Source of the DNA: Bacteroidia bacterium
GTDB taxonomy: Bacteria; Bacteroidota; Ignavibacteria; SZUA-365
DNA: 64,000 nt
Direction: 5' to 3'
Assembly: GCA_027493955.1 (NCBI GenBank)
Contig: JAOSJT010000001.1
Location: 2,963,131-3,027,130 of the forward strand
The translations under genes were made by a program, and so were the position numbers. The notes under the pieces are model-generated. The model had not been told where the DNA came from, did not search any database, and saw only the letters and a program-made list of their open reading frames with translations. Positions 16,895 through 25,543 of this stretch are shown here, piece by piece; the first letter of the stretch is position 1; every line of letters begins with the position of its first letter.

Positions 16895-18925
16895 TTATTT
16901 CATCACGGTCATTTTCTTCTGAATGGTCTGGCCGCCGGCGCTGATCTGATAGATGTAGGTGCCGGAGGGGAGCTTCTCCGCGCTCATGGACACCTGATGT
17001 GCGCCCGCGGATTTCTGCTCGTCAACCAACAGGGCTACCTGCTCGCCGAGGGAGTTGAACACGCGCAGCGTGACATGCCCGGGCTCGGTGATCTGATAGC
17101 TGATCGTGGTGTAGGGATTGAAGGGATTGGGGTAGTTCTGATACAACGCTACCGTGGTCGGAGTGCTGCTGAAGAACACATCCACAACGGGCGAGAGGGA
17201 CTGCGTGCCGTCGGTGTCAATCTGACGGAGGCGATATTTCACGCTGCCGACACTGCGATGCGTGCTGGTGACCTCATCGGAGTAATCGTACTGCTTGGGC
17301 TCGCTGGTGGTACCGCGGCCGGGCACGAAACCGAAGACTTCCCAGTTGCTTCCGCCGTCGAAGCTGCGCTGCAGTTCGAAACCGTGGTTGTTGGTCTCCA
17401 TGGTGATGTTCCACTTGAGATCCACCTTGTCGCCGTTGAGTTGCGCCGCGAAGGTGCTGAGCTCGACCGGGAAGGCCTTGCGTGAGCGATACGCCGCGAT
17501 GCCGTTGTTGGACATCAGCACGTACAGGATGATGTGCAGGCCGGGATTGTCGGGATCTTCGTCCGGAGTGTAGTACTGCAGTTTGTAGTCAACATCCGCG
17601 ATGTAGTTTTCTTCACCGGAGTTGTTGTTGAGCGTCTTGTTGCCGAGCTGTGGTGTGGCGCCGAATACGATGAAGTCGTTACCCGGCGTGGAGATGTCGA
17701 GGACGCGCGCGGTGGTGTTGTTGTTCGGAATAGTCGGATCGATGCCCCCTGTGGGAGCGCCGTCCGCCAGCACCAGGAACTTGCGTCCGTACTGCGGCAG
17801 CTCGAAGTACTTCAACGGACCGGAGGAGCCGGTGATGTTTGTAGACAGCGAGCGGTTACCTGTTGCGTTCTGATTGTAGGTCTGCGGCCAGGCGCCGGTC
17901 GCGGTCTGCACATGTGTGGCCGCGGTGGTCAGACGGGGATTGGAGTCCATCCACACATCGTGCACGAGACTCAGGTCCGTTCCCGCGACACCGTGCGATG
18001 AGAGACCGGAGTTGGAATTCGAAAGGCGCACGGCCAGACGCAGCGGCAGCTTGCCGCCACCGGGCACGTCACGATTGGCACGCTGATTTTCCGGACGGGG
18101 ATCGGCGAGAATGACGTTGACTTCGCGATTCCATTCGCTCTGCAGCGGGAAGGAGCCACCGGACACGTAAATGCGTACGCTGTCCACCTCGTATGGCGGA
18201 TCGCCATTGGTCGGATAGAAAGTGGAGCGCATGCCGATGACATCGAATGCATCGCCCCAGCGGGTGTAGGTCTGTTCGCTGTTGCCCATGCTGCCTACCG
18301 CCGATGCACTGGGATTCAATGTGGCATACGCAAGCACCGGTGTGGCTTTGGGGTGCTCCCAACGCCAGACGCGGAAGGGCCCCTGACCAAGATACACGGG
18401 ATCGCACTGGCCGCTGGGCAGCAAAATGCAGATACCCCAAATCGGCACCACGAGGTTACAGGCGTAAATACGGCCTTCATCGTCAAGGTCGATCTTGTAA
18501 ATGCTGTATGTGTTTTGCGAAAATCCACGATTGAGGGGATTGAGCCCGATGAGAGTATCTGGTACAGGGAGTTCGCCACCGGCGCCCGCGTATTGCGCAT
18601 CGGCGGAGCGGCCGACACTCATGGCCGGTTGACCAGTGTTAGCATTCCATACCCAGATACGCGGTGTCTGCCACCACAAGGTACCGGACACAGTGGTATG
18701 GGGATTCACGATATACACCACGTCGCGCCACTTGTCATAGGCGAGGCCGGTGAAGGAGCGCGCGGGAGTCATCCATGCGTTTGGGTGTGTGGGCTGATTT
18801 GCCGGGGGAAGGGTGTTGCGCCACAGTTCCTCCCAGTCGATGTTACCCTGGGCGGCCATGTTGCCTGGAAGCGTGCCCAGCAACAGCGCCAGCAGGCAAC
18901 CTGTCGTCAGTAGAAATCTCTTCAT
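16895..18925 (-). CDS. T9SS cargo protein, beta-propeller-like, tandem paralogue 1
   Basis: This 676-residue protein has a signal peptide (MKRFLLTTGCLLALLLGTLP... AAQ) and starts its mature part with GNIDWEELW. The body (FTGLAYDKWRDVVYIVNPH; ILLPSGQCDPVYLGQGPFRVWRW in two parts; YFELPQYGRKFLVLADG) has no named domain that I recognise but reads as repeated beta blades tied to a display of measured or stored values. From about residue 500 it has a fibronectin-like segment (NNHGFELQRSFDGG... YRLRQIDTDG), then the T9SS type A sorting domain (NYPNPFNPYTTISYQI... LPSGTYIYQISAGGQT). It should be exported to the cell surface. GGAGAG precedes the ATG. The next gene upstream encodes a same-length paralogue. 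Confidence 0.8.
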   Translation of the reverse strand: MKRFLLTTGCLLALLLGTLPGNMAAQGNIDWEELWRNTLPPANQPTHPNAWMTPARSFTGLAYDKWRDVVYIVNPHTTVSGTLWWQTPRIWVWNANTGQPAMSVGRSADAQYAGAGGELPVPDTLIGLNPLNRGFSQNTYSIYKIDLDDEGRIYACNLVVPIWGICILLPSGQCDPVYLGQGPFRVWRWEHPKATPVLAYATLNPSASAVGSMGNSEQTYTRWGDAFDVIGMRSTFYPTNGDPPYEVDSVRIYVSGGSFPLQSEWNREVNVILADPRPENQRANRDVPGGGKLPLRLAVRLSNSNSGLSSHGVAGTDLSLVHDVWMDSNPRLTTAATHVQTATGAWPQTYNQNATGNRSLSTNITGSSGPLKYFELPQYGRKFLVLADGAPTGGIDPTIPNNNTTARVLDISTPGNDFIVFGATPQLGNKTLNNNSGEENYIADVDYKLQYYTPDEDPDNPGLHIILYVLMSNNGIAAYRSRKAFPVELSTFAAQLNGDKVDLKWNITMETNNHGFELQRSFDGGSNWEVFGFVPGRGTTSEPKQYDYSDEVTSTHRSVGSVKYRLRQIDTDGTQSLSPVVDVFFSSTPTTVALYQNYPNPFNPYTTISYQITEPGHVTLRVFNSLGEQVALLVDEQKSAGAHQVSMSAEKLPSGTYIYQISAGGQTIQKKMTVMK

Positions 18926-19357
18926 GGAATTCTCTCCGTGATGATGATATAAGTGAAAATGAACATTCTTGATGTCGGTGAATTGCGAAATATCACTTTT
19001 TCAGCCGTTCATTCAACATACCGAAATGTGAAAGATCACGCAAGATTTCCGAACGGTGCACGCCGATTTGCATGTTTTTCTTGCGGTTTGCGCGCACATT
19101 ACAGAAAGACACGTCACGGCGCGCTTTGTTACACTGTGTCCCCGAGCTGTCGCCAGGATAGAAGATCGAAGATTCGCGTGGCGGGGATAGAGGAGCCGTA
19201 GCTCTTCGGGCTCGGGATCGCTCCCCCAACTGCCGTCGGGGGGTACAGGAAGTGTCGTCAGCCAAAGGCTGCGCTTGGGAGCCCGGTGCTTGTCGCGAGT
19301 CGCCCTGCGGGCTCAGACATCGTTTAACGTTTCACGTTTAACGTTTAACTCCTCCTC
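18926..19357. other. 432-bp spacer without a gene
   Basis: It contains the leader of the 16895-18925 gene. It also carries an AT-rich tandem repeat at 19322-19350 (CGTTTAACGTTTCACGTTTA and on), the inverted counterpart of the repeat at 16743-16775. The short reading frames here have no ribosome-binding site or family likeness. I see nothing else. Confidence 0.6.
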
Positions 19358-21388
19358 TCACTTCATTACCGTCATTTTCCTCTCAACGCTCACGCCATTT
19401 GCGCTCAAACGGTACAGATAGACACCAGCGGGCAATCGCGACGCGTCCATGCCAATGCTGTGCGTCCCCGCCTTTCTGTACTCGTCGGTCAGAATGCCGA
19501 CCCGCTCACCAAGCGTATTGAACACCTCGAGGGACACCCATGCGGGTTCCGCAATCGCATAGCTGATGGTGGTAGCCGGGTTGAACGGATTGGGGTAATT
19601 CTGGTACAGGGTGATTGTCGCAGGCAGCGCGTCATTGCGCACTTCGGCCACAGGTGAAAGCCAGTCGGAGCCGTCGTGATCAATCTGCCGCAGGCGGTAC
19701 AGCACCCTGCGCAGGTGCCTGTGCGTCTCGCTCAGGGCATCGGTGTAGGTGTAGCGCGTTGGCTGCGTTGTCGTACCCTGACCAGGGACGAAGCCAAGCA
19801 CCTCCCATTGCGCGCCACCGTCGAAGCTCCGCTGGATTTCAAAACCATGGTTGTTCAATTCCATGGCGACATCCCAGCGCAGTTCCACCACACCATCAAT
19901 TCTTGTGGCCCGGAAACTGGTGAGTTCGATGGGAATGGGATCTATGCTCCGGCGCGAACGAAATGCCGCGATACCGTTATTCGACATGAGCACATAGAGG
20001 ATCAAATAGGTACCCGGATCGTCCGGCGCTTCCTGTGCGGAGTAGAAACGGAAGCCATAGTCCACATCGCTGATATAGTTGCTCATCGCGTCCGTGATGT
20101 CGAGCCGTTTGTCGCCCAATCTCGGCGTCGCACCGAGGGCGAGGAAAGCGCTGCCGGGAGATGTGATATCCAGCACGCGCGCAGTGGTATTGTTGTTCGC
20201 GATGCTCGTATCCATACCACCTGTGGGAGTGCCGTCGGCAAGAACGAGGAATTTGCGCCCGTACTGCGGAAGCTCGAAATATTTGAGCGTGCCTGACGGG
20301 CCGGTGATATTGGTGCTGATGCTGCGATTCGCTACCACGGATTGCTGGTAGGTCTGCGGCCAGGGATTCGTCGGGTGCTGTACGTGCAATGCCACGGTCG
20401 TCAAACCGGGATTCGAGTCCATCCACACGTCATGCGTCAGTGATGTCGCCGTCGCCGCCACACCATGCGCCGCGAGGCCGGAGTTCGTGTTGGAGAGCTT
20501 GACGGCGAGGCGCAGATCGAGTTTGCCGCCGCCAGGCGTATCGCGGTCGGGCCGCTGTGCGGGCGGACGCGTGTCGGCCAGTATCACATTCACCTCGCGA
20601 TTCCATTCGCTTTGCAGCGGGAAGGATCCTCCGGAGACGTACACCCGCACACTGTCCACTTCGTAGGGCGGATTCCCGTCCTGCGGATCGTACAGTGATC
20701 GCTTCCCGATCACATCGAAGGCGTCGCCCCAGCGTGTATAGGCCTGCTCGCTGCCCTGAATTGAACCGATAGCCGATGCGGTGCTGTTGAGCGTGGCGTA
20801 GGCGAGCATCGGCGTGGATGTCGGTGTATCCCAGCGCCAGACGCGGAATGGGCCCTGGTCCAGATAGGCCGGATCGCATTGCGCAGAAGGCAGCAATACG
20901 CATATCCCCCACAGCGGTGAGACGAGATTGCAGGCCCAGATACGACCTTCGTCGTCGAGATCGATTCTGAACAGTGAGTAGCGATTTCTGTCGAAACCGA
21001 AACGCTGGCCGCTCGCCGGCGCGAGCGTATCGAGCGGCACGGGCAGTTCGGCTCCCCCGCCGGCGTTTGACGGATGCGCGGAACGGCCCAGGTACTGCGA
21101 GGGCTGACCCGTTGCCGCGTCCCAGATATGGATGCGTGGTTGCGCATTGCCCTGCGCATCAACAGCGGGATTGACCACGTACACGACATCGCGCCATTTG
21201 TCGTAGGCGAGACCGGTGAAAGATGCTGTCGGTTGCATCCACCCTGTGTGATGCGCGGGGCTGGTGGGCGCAGTCGGGACGTTGATCCAGAGCAATTCCC
21301 AGTCAATGTTGCCCTGTGCGCGCAGCGATGCGCCCGAAAGCAACAACAGCGTGACGAAACAGGCAAAAAAAGCGTAGCGTTTGTTCAT
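19358..21388 (-). CDS. T9SS cargo protein, beta-propeller-like, tandem paralogue 2
   Basis: The ATG at 21388, preceded by GGAGGAGCTC, gives 676 residues, exactly the length of its downstream paralogue, with a signal peptide (MNKRYAFFACFVTLLLLSGASLRAQ). The mature N-terminus (GNIDWELLW), the propeller-like body, the fibronectin-like NNHGFEIQRSFDGG segment and the C-terminal sorting domain (NYPNPFNPATTISYAI... LPAGVYLYRLSANGVS) all match the neighbour at roughly two thirds of positions by eye. The sorting domain predicts surface export by T9SS. The longer open frame (to 21472) has no ribosome-binding site. Function is unknown; the pair looks like an old tandem duplication that has diverged evenly. 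Confidence 0.8.
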   Translation of the reverse strand: MNKRYAFFACFVTLLLLSGASLRAQGNIDWELLWINVPTAPTSPAHHTGWMQPTASFTGLAYDKWRDVVYVVNPAVDAQGNAQPRIHIWDAATGQPSQYLGRSAHPSNAGGGAELPVPLDTLAPASGQRFGFDRNRYSLFRIDLDDEGRIWACNLVSPLWGICVLLPSAQCDPAYLDQGPFRVWRWDTPTSTPMLAYATLNSTASAIGSIQGSEQAYTRWGDAFDVIGKRSLYDPQDGNPPYEVDSVRVYVSGGSFPLQSEWNREVNVILADTRPPAQRPDRDTPGGGKLDLRLAVKLSNTNSGLAAHGVAATATSLTHDVWMDSNPGLTTVALHVQHPTNPWPQTYQQSVVANRSISTNITGPSGTLKYFELPQYGRKFLVLADGTPTGGMDTSIANNNTTARVLDITSPGSAFLALGATPRLGDKRLDITDAMSNYISDVDYGFRFYSAQEAPDDPGTYLILYVLMSNNGIAAFRSRRSIDPIPIELTSFRATRIDGVVELRWDVAMELNNHGFEIQRSFDGGAQWEVLGFVPGQGTTTQPTRYTYTDALSETHRHLRRVLYRLRQIDHDGSDWLSPVAEVRNDALPATITLYQNYPNPFNPATTISYAIAEPAWVSLEVFNTLGERVGILTDEYRKAGTHSIGMDASRLPAGVYLYRLSANGVSVERKMTVMK

Positions 21389-21805
21389 GAGCTCCTCCGC
21401 TCTCTCGTGGTGTACATTGGTTGCGATTGGGTCAGGCGTTGGCACTGTGCCGCCGGTTTTCGAAACAGACACGGAAGCGCTGCGCTTTGTTACGTCCGAG
21501 GAAGCCGGGAGGTAAACCTGTGCTCCTGTTAATCGGGAATCGTTAATCGAGAATCGTTAATCGGTGCGCCTGGGCGGAGGGAATCGTTCCGCCCAGGTCG
21601 GAGTGAAAGGTGAATCGTGAATCGTTTTGCCTGCGGTGGGGTGGGACGTGGAGTGACGGATGAAGCCGGATGATACGGCGGATAAGCACACTGGGAAATC
21701 GCATCTTTGTCTGTCGCAGACTTTTGATTCCCGCGGTCCCTCAGATGTTCATTGGTCCGATTTCAATGGTTTTGTTCCGCTCCTGTGAAAAATCGCGGCG
21801 CCATC
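21389..21805. other. Spacer with short ATCGTTAATCG repeats, no gene
   Basis: At about 21527-21563 a GTTAATCGGGAATC / GTTAATCGAGAATC / GTTAATCGG unit is repeated three times, with another GAATCGTGAATCGT at about 21611. These resemble the other simple intergenic repeats of this genome. No coding frame is credible between the cargo gene and the tRNA promoter. Confidence 0.55.
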
Positions 21806-21834
21806 TTGACATCATAGCTCCGGATTGCTATATT
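21806..21834 (+). promoter_or_regulatory. Promoter of tRNA-Glu
   Basis: Perfect -35 box TTGACA (21806-21811), 17-bp spacer, -10 box TATATT (21829-21834). Predicted transcription start is at about 21841, a few bases before the tRNA 5' end. Confidence 0.85.
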
Positions 21835-21844
21835 TATAGACTAG

Positions 21845-21920
21845 GCACCCATCGACTAGAGGCCTAGGTCGTCAGCCTTTCACGCTGAAAACACGGGTTC
21901 GAATCCCGTTGGGTGTACCA
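21845..21920 (+). tRNA. tRNA-Glu (anticodon UUC)
   Basis: 76 nt with encoded CCA. The acceptor arm GCACCCA pairs with TGGGTGT (the first pair is a G-U wobble). The D arm is GAC...GTC, the anticodon arm TCAGC-CTTTCAC-GCTGA with anticodon TTC, and the T arm ACGGG-TTCGAAT-CCCGT; the discriminator base is A. The last nine bases overlap the core repeat of the integrated element, so the acceptor 3' strand and CCA may have been supplied by the element. A rho-independent terminator follows at 21929. Confidence 0.93.
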
Positions 21921-23459
21921 AACAGGATAAACAGGCGGTTCAGTCAATGAATCGCCTGTTTTCTTTTGAGCTTCAATCCCCGCAAACGCAATCGCACCAA
22001 GGGGTTCCCGATACGTGACTTCAAGGTGCCCATCCCTCCACACCGAGTTCGAGAGCGTCGCAGAGAGGCAAAGTTGTCGCTCGGCTGGATTCGCTTCCTT
22101 GAACCGTGTTTGCAGGGTCTTGAGTAGTTCGAGAATCTCAATGCCACCTCGCAAGGCTGAGCCGTTCATCTCAGTTACAAGAAGGATCTCCCCTTCCACG
22201 CTGTCGTACTCCTTCTCGACCTGACCTTTGTAGGTCTTGTACGCATCCGTACTGATGATGTGGTCGAGCCGATCTTTGTAGAGCAGATCCAAACGTCTCG
22301 TCAGGAGAGCGAGTTGAGTGCGTAGTTCATGGAGCCGCTGAGCCTTGATCTCGTCACGATCTGTCGAGGTTGTTTCCAACGACTCACGGAACGAGCGTTC
22401 AATCTCGATGGGAAGGCACAGTGCCGATAGAACTTCTTCGAACACCGAGTCAAGAAGCTCAGCACGGACGTAGGCTCGGCTCTTGCATGGTTTGATGCGA
22501 CCGCTACAGTGGTAATAGGTGTATCTCTTCTTCTTTCGGTCGGCACTCATGATCCCGCCGCACTCGCCGCACCTGAGCAGACCCTGATACGCCCAACGGG
22601 CTGTGTGCTTCCGCTTCGTCTTCCTGCGGTTGCCTTCGCTGATCTGCTGTGCATGGAGGAAGATGCTCTTGGAAATCAGCGGCTCGTGAACGCCATGGTA
22701 TCTGACCCCACGCCAGTAGTAGTCGCCGTAGTATATGGGGTTGGCGAGGATGCGATGAATGTTGGAAGTGCTGAAGCGGTAGTCCACATCGATTTCGCCT
22801 GATCGGATCTTCGACTCGATTACCGCTTGTACCTGCTGTAGTGAACGGCACCCATTCGTGTAGAGTTCAAAGATCAGCCGCACGACGGATGCGGCTTGGG
22901 GATCGACCTCCATGAGACTTTTACCACTCTGACGAACGTTCCTGAATCCGAAAGGAGCACGGCTGGGATAATGACCCTGACTTGCCTTTTCACCCATCCC
23001 CTTCACGATTTCCTCGGACAGGTTATCAAGAAAGTTCTTGGCTAACACGACCTTCATGCTGTGCAGAAGCTTCACGGAGCTTTGCGAGTTCTTGCTGAGC
23101 ACCACGTTTTCAGTTACGAGATGAACAGCAACATCCAGTTCATCTATCTGGACGTAGTCCCTGAAATTTCGGTACGCTCGATCCGTCTTTTCGCAAAGGA
23201 TTGCGTACTCGATCTGGGCATCTGAGACACCCTGCCTGAGTTTGGCAAGCATCTCAAGCATCTCATTGAATTTTTCCCTCCCTGCTTTTTTTGCCGATTC
23301 AGCTTCAACAAACTCTCCGATCACCTTTATGTGTTGCTCTCTTGCGTACCGTCTCAGCAACTTGACTTGAGCGTCCAAGGAATACCCCGACCGCTTCTGT
23401 TCAGTGGAGGATACTCGTGCATAGATCACGGCATGAATATGAACGTTCATCCTTTTCAT
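21864..23459 (-). CDS. Large serine recombinase (integrase)
   Basis: This 531-residue protein has an N-terminal resolvase catalytic domain (IYARVSSTEQKRSGYSLDAQ; catalytic Ser in the ARVSS motif at about residue 17-18), then the Recombinase domain (residues about 165-270, GEKASQGHYPSRAPFGF, NPIYYGDYYWRGV), a zinc ribbon (CGECGG near 298 with CSG..C about 20 residues on) and a coiled-coil-like C-terminal region. It should integrate and excise the element at the GGTGTACC core. The last residues (QRDSNPCFQRERLTT) are translated from the antisense of tRNA-Glu, so they were acquired on integration; the native tail is preserved at 26417-26539. It is divergent from the restriction gene, with a 155-bp gap. 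The ATG at 23459 gives MKRMNVHIHAVIYARVSS; the internal MNVHIH start is equally possible. Confidence 0.93.
   Translation of the reverse strand: MKRMNVHIHAVIYARVSSTEQKRSGYSLDAQVKLLRRYAREQHIKVIGEFVEAESAKKAGREKFNEMLEMLAKLRQGVSDAQIEYAILCEKTDRAYRNFRDYVQIDELDVAVHLVTENVVLSKNSQSSVKLLHSMKVVLAKNFLDNLSEEIVKGMGEKASQGHYPSRAPFGFRNVRQSGKSLMEVDPQAASVVRLIFELYTNGCRSLQQVQAVIESKIRSGEIDVDYRFSTSNIHRILANPIYYGDYYWRGVRYHGVHEPLISKSIFLHAQQISEGNRRKTKRKHTARWAYQGLLRCGECGGIMSADRKKKRYTYYHCSGRIKPCKSRAYVRAELLDSVFEEVLSALCLPIEIERSFRESLETTSTDRDEIKAQRLHELRTQLALLTRRLDLLYKDRLDHIISTDAYKTYKGQVEKEYDSVEGEILLVTEMNGSALRGGIEILELLKTLQTRFKEANPAERQLCLSATLSNSVWRDGHLEVTYREPLGAIAFAGIEAQKKTGDSLTEPPVYPVWYTQRDSNPCFQRERLTT
21912..21923 (+). other. 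attL core repeat
   Basis: GGTGTACCAAAC spans the junction of the tRNA-Glu 3' end and the recombinase 3' end. The identical 12 bases recur in direct orientation at 32808-32819 and inverted at 26405-26416. Confidence 0.75.
21929..21968 (+). terminator. tRNA terminator encoded within the recombinase 3' end
   Basis: AAACAGGCG (21929-21937) and CGCCTGTTT (21953-21961) form a 9-bp stem followed by TCTTTTG on the plus strand, directly after the tRNA. The same bases are read antisense as recombinase C-terminal codons. A hairpin of different sequence occupies the same place in the recombinase remnants at 32825 and 52988. Confidence 0.75.
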
Positions 23460-23614
23460 ACAAGCTCCAATCCGGTTGCCAAATGTTCAGACCAAGACTC
23501 TTCCATCCACCAGTTCGAAACATCCGCTGTTGAGCAGTGATCGTCTTGGTGATCTGGGCTGAAAGACGCATCTTTGTTGAAGTACCTAACCCGTCGTCGA
23601 TTCGGGTTCGCTGA

Positions 23615-24406
23615 ATGAAGTTGCATGTTGAGTCCATCATGACCATCGAGAAGAAGAAGTACGTCGCCTCGCTTATCGATAACCTTCCTGACCTCACCGC
23701 TGGTCAGCTTTACTGGGTGGAAAAAGTCGTAAAGGTTTTTGAACCCGACTTCACTTATGAGTTCCATCGTGCTGATCTCTTCGACGGTCAAATACTCGAA
23801 GGTCTCGGAGATGCCATGAGGGTTCATCACGCCTTTTCCGCAGAGCCATTCAGCAAAGACAAGTTTGAATACGTGCTGGTTCGCATCTCGGCAATGCATG
23901 GGAAGTCTGCCGAGTTGGCACCAAAAGGGAACCCGGGACACGACATCACCGTCGATGGAATCAGGTATTCGCTCAAGACACAAGCCGATTCGGGAATCAA
24001 GGAGACGGTGCTCTGGATCAGCAAGTTCATGGAGCTTGGCAAGGGCGAATGGAGTGACGATCCTGCTCAACTCGAAGGACTTCGAGACCAATTCTTGGAA
24101 CACATGAAGAGCTACGAGCGGATCATCGTTCTCCGTTCTTTGAGGAAACCGCCTGACTGCAAGTACGAGTTGGTCGAGATTCCAAAAGACCTTCTTCTCC
24201 GAGCAAAGGAAGGTGAACTTCAGATGATGGGAAAGAGCAAGCAGAATCCGAAACCCGGGTACTGCTACGTCAAAGACGACAAGGGTGAGGTTCTTTTCGA
24301 ACTTTACTTTGATGGCGGCTCCGAGAGAAAGCTCCAAATCAAGAATCTGAAGAAGGATCAATGCCGAGTCCATGCTACATGGGAGTTCTCAATTCCTACA
24401 GAGTGA
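23615..24406 (+). CDS. Putative type II restriction endonuclease
   Basis: This 263-residue protein is encoded tail-to-tail with a DNA methyltransferase, their 3' ends overlapping by 11 bp, the usual setting of a restriction enzyme. Its central part reads GNPGHDITVDGIRYSLKTQ (about residues 104-122), a plausible PD-(D/E)xK core with Asp in GHD and Lys in SLK; the usual Glu of ExK is replaced by Ser. The C-terminal half (YCYVKDDKGEVLFELYFDGGSERKLQIK in part) looks like a beta-rich specificity region. No family match can be named with certainty and the recognition site is unknown. The start could instead be the ATG at 23639 (MTIEKKKY); neither has a strong ribosome-binding site, as is common for restriction genes kept at low expression. 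Confidence 0.7.
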   Translation: MKLHVESIMTIEKKKYVASLIDNLPDLTAGQLYWVEKVVKVFEPDFTYEFHRADLFDGQILEGLGDAMRVHHAFSAEPFSKDKFEYVLVRISAMHGKSAELAPKGNPGHDITVDGIRYSLKTQADSGIKETVLWISKFMELGKGEWSDDPAQLEGLRDQFLEHMKSYERIIVLRSLRKPPDCKYELVEIPKDLLLRAKEGELQMMGKSKQNPKPGYCYVKDDKGEVLFELYFDGGSERKLQIKNLKKDQCRVHATWEFSIPTE

Positions 24407-25460
24407 GAGCACTCTGAACGGACGACGTTCTCCGTTCAGCAATCTCAATGTATTCCGGCTTAAGTTCGATCCCGACACATAGACGACTGAGTTCTGCGGA
24501 AACCATCCCTACTGTACCTGCACCATAGAAGGGATCGAGCACCAAGTCGCCCGGGCGAGACCCTGCTTCAACACACGGTCTTACCAATGCACGAGGGAAA
24601 ACTGCAAAGTGTGCCTCTGGACATGGCTCCGTATTGATTGACCATACTGTCCGCTTGTTCTTCCATCCTTTCCCGTCCTGCGTTTGCTCTTTGATAGCGT
24701 CTTGGTCAAAGAAGTATCGTTCGGACTTACTGAACAGAAACAGGTATTCATGTGAAACAGTGAGCCGATCTCTCACGCTTTCTGGCTGACAGTTCGGCTT
24801 GTTCCAGATGATGTCGTTTCGCAAATACCAGCCGTCTTTCTGGCATTCAAGAGCAAGTAGCCAAGCGACTCCGATCAGATCCTTCTTCTTCAGCCCGTCT
24901 GGTGTTGGAGGGCGGTACGACATTCCCCTGCCTTTGTTCTTGTCGTCTTCCTGCCTCCACGTTCGCCCACCCGAAGTGTATGTGTTTGCAATGTTCAGCC
25001 AGAAAGTGCCATCTGGTTTCAAGATTCTGCGAACCTCACTGAAGATTGCCACAAGGTCTTTGATGTAATCCATCAAGACTGGTTCTGCTCCAATCTGTCC
25101 ATTCACTCCGTAATCTCGCACCCCCCAGTATGGAGGCGATGTAACTACACACTGCACCGAATCAGACGGGATGGTCTGTATTACCTCTCTGGTATCACCT
25201 TGGATTACGAGTAGAGGTGAGTGCTCTGTCGGAAGGGTGATTTGTTTCACATGAGCCTTATAGATGTCTGCTGATTCCTTAACCAAGAGCGGCTGGTGCA
25301 CCTCTATCCTTTTCCATCGGCTCTGAGCCGCCTTCTTTGCGATCTCAGACCTGCGTTCGTCACTCAATGATTCGGCTCTTGCAGTGCCGCCTTTGAGACC
25401 ACCAAGTTTACCCAATGCCACTGCGTGTGGATTTTTTGACCGAGATGCTTTCTTTGCCAC
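24396..25460 (-). CDS. Site-specific DNA methyltransferase (beta class) with N-terminal KGG-type basic domain
   Basis: This 354-residue protein starts at a GTG with AAGGAAG 6 bases upstream. Motif IV TSPPYWG (about residue 109-115) comes before motif I DPFYGAGTVG (about 312-321), the beta-class order used by N4-cytosine and N6-adenine methyltransferases; TSPPYW favours N4-cytosine but does not prove it. GTFWLNIANTY, WNKPNCQPESVRDRL and VSHEYLFLFSKS are further family blocks. Residues 1-52 (GKLGGLKGGTARAESLSDER, then IAKKAAQSRW) are a basic KGG-type segment, often found as a stand-alone small protein and unusual as a fusion to a methyltransferase. It should protect element and host DNA from the adjacent endonuclease. 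Confidence 0.9.
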   Translation of the reverse strand: MAKKASRSKNPHAVALGKLGGLKGGTARAESLSDERRSEIAKKAAQSRWKRIEVHQPLLVKESADIYKAHVKQITLPTEHSPLLVIQGDTREVIQTIPSDSVQCVVTSPPYWGVRDYGVNGQIGAEPVLMDYIKDLVAIFSEVRRILKPDGTFWLNIANTYTSGGRTWRQEDDKNKGRGMSYRPPTPDGLKKKDLIGVAWLLALECQKDGWYLRNDIIWNKPNCQPESVRDRLTVSHEYLFLFSKSERYFFDQDAIKEQTQDGKGWKNKRTVWSINTEPCPEAHFAVFPRALVRPCVEAGSRPGDLVLDPFYGAGTVGMVSAELSRLCVGIELKPEYIEIAERRTSSVQSALTL

Positions 25461-25543
25461 TGTCTTCCTTCGGATGGATGCTGTTTCATCTCTGCATTTA
25501 CAGGTAAAGATACAAAATTATTCTTGAGCAGTCAAGCATATTC

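Larger units (their letters stand above)
21912..22784 (-). repeat. Inverted-repeat copy 2, part a (873 bp)
   Basis: This is the reverse complement of 25544-26416: same length, and identical in all translated frames. It encodes the last ~290 residues of the recombinase. In a circular form it would be continuous with 30890-32819. Confidence 0.85.
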
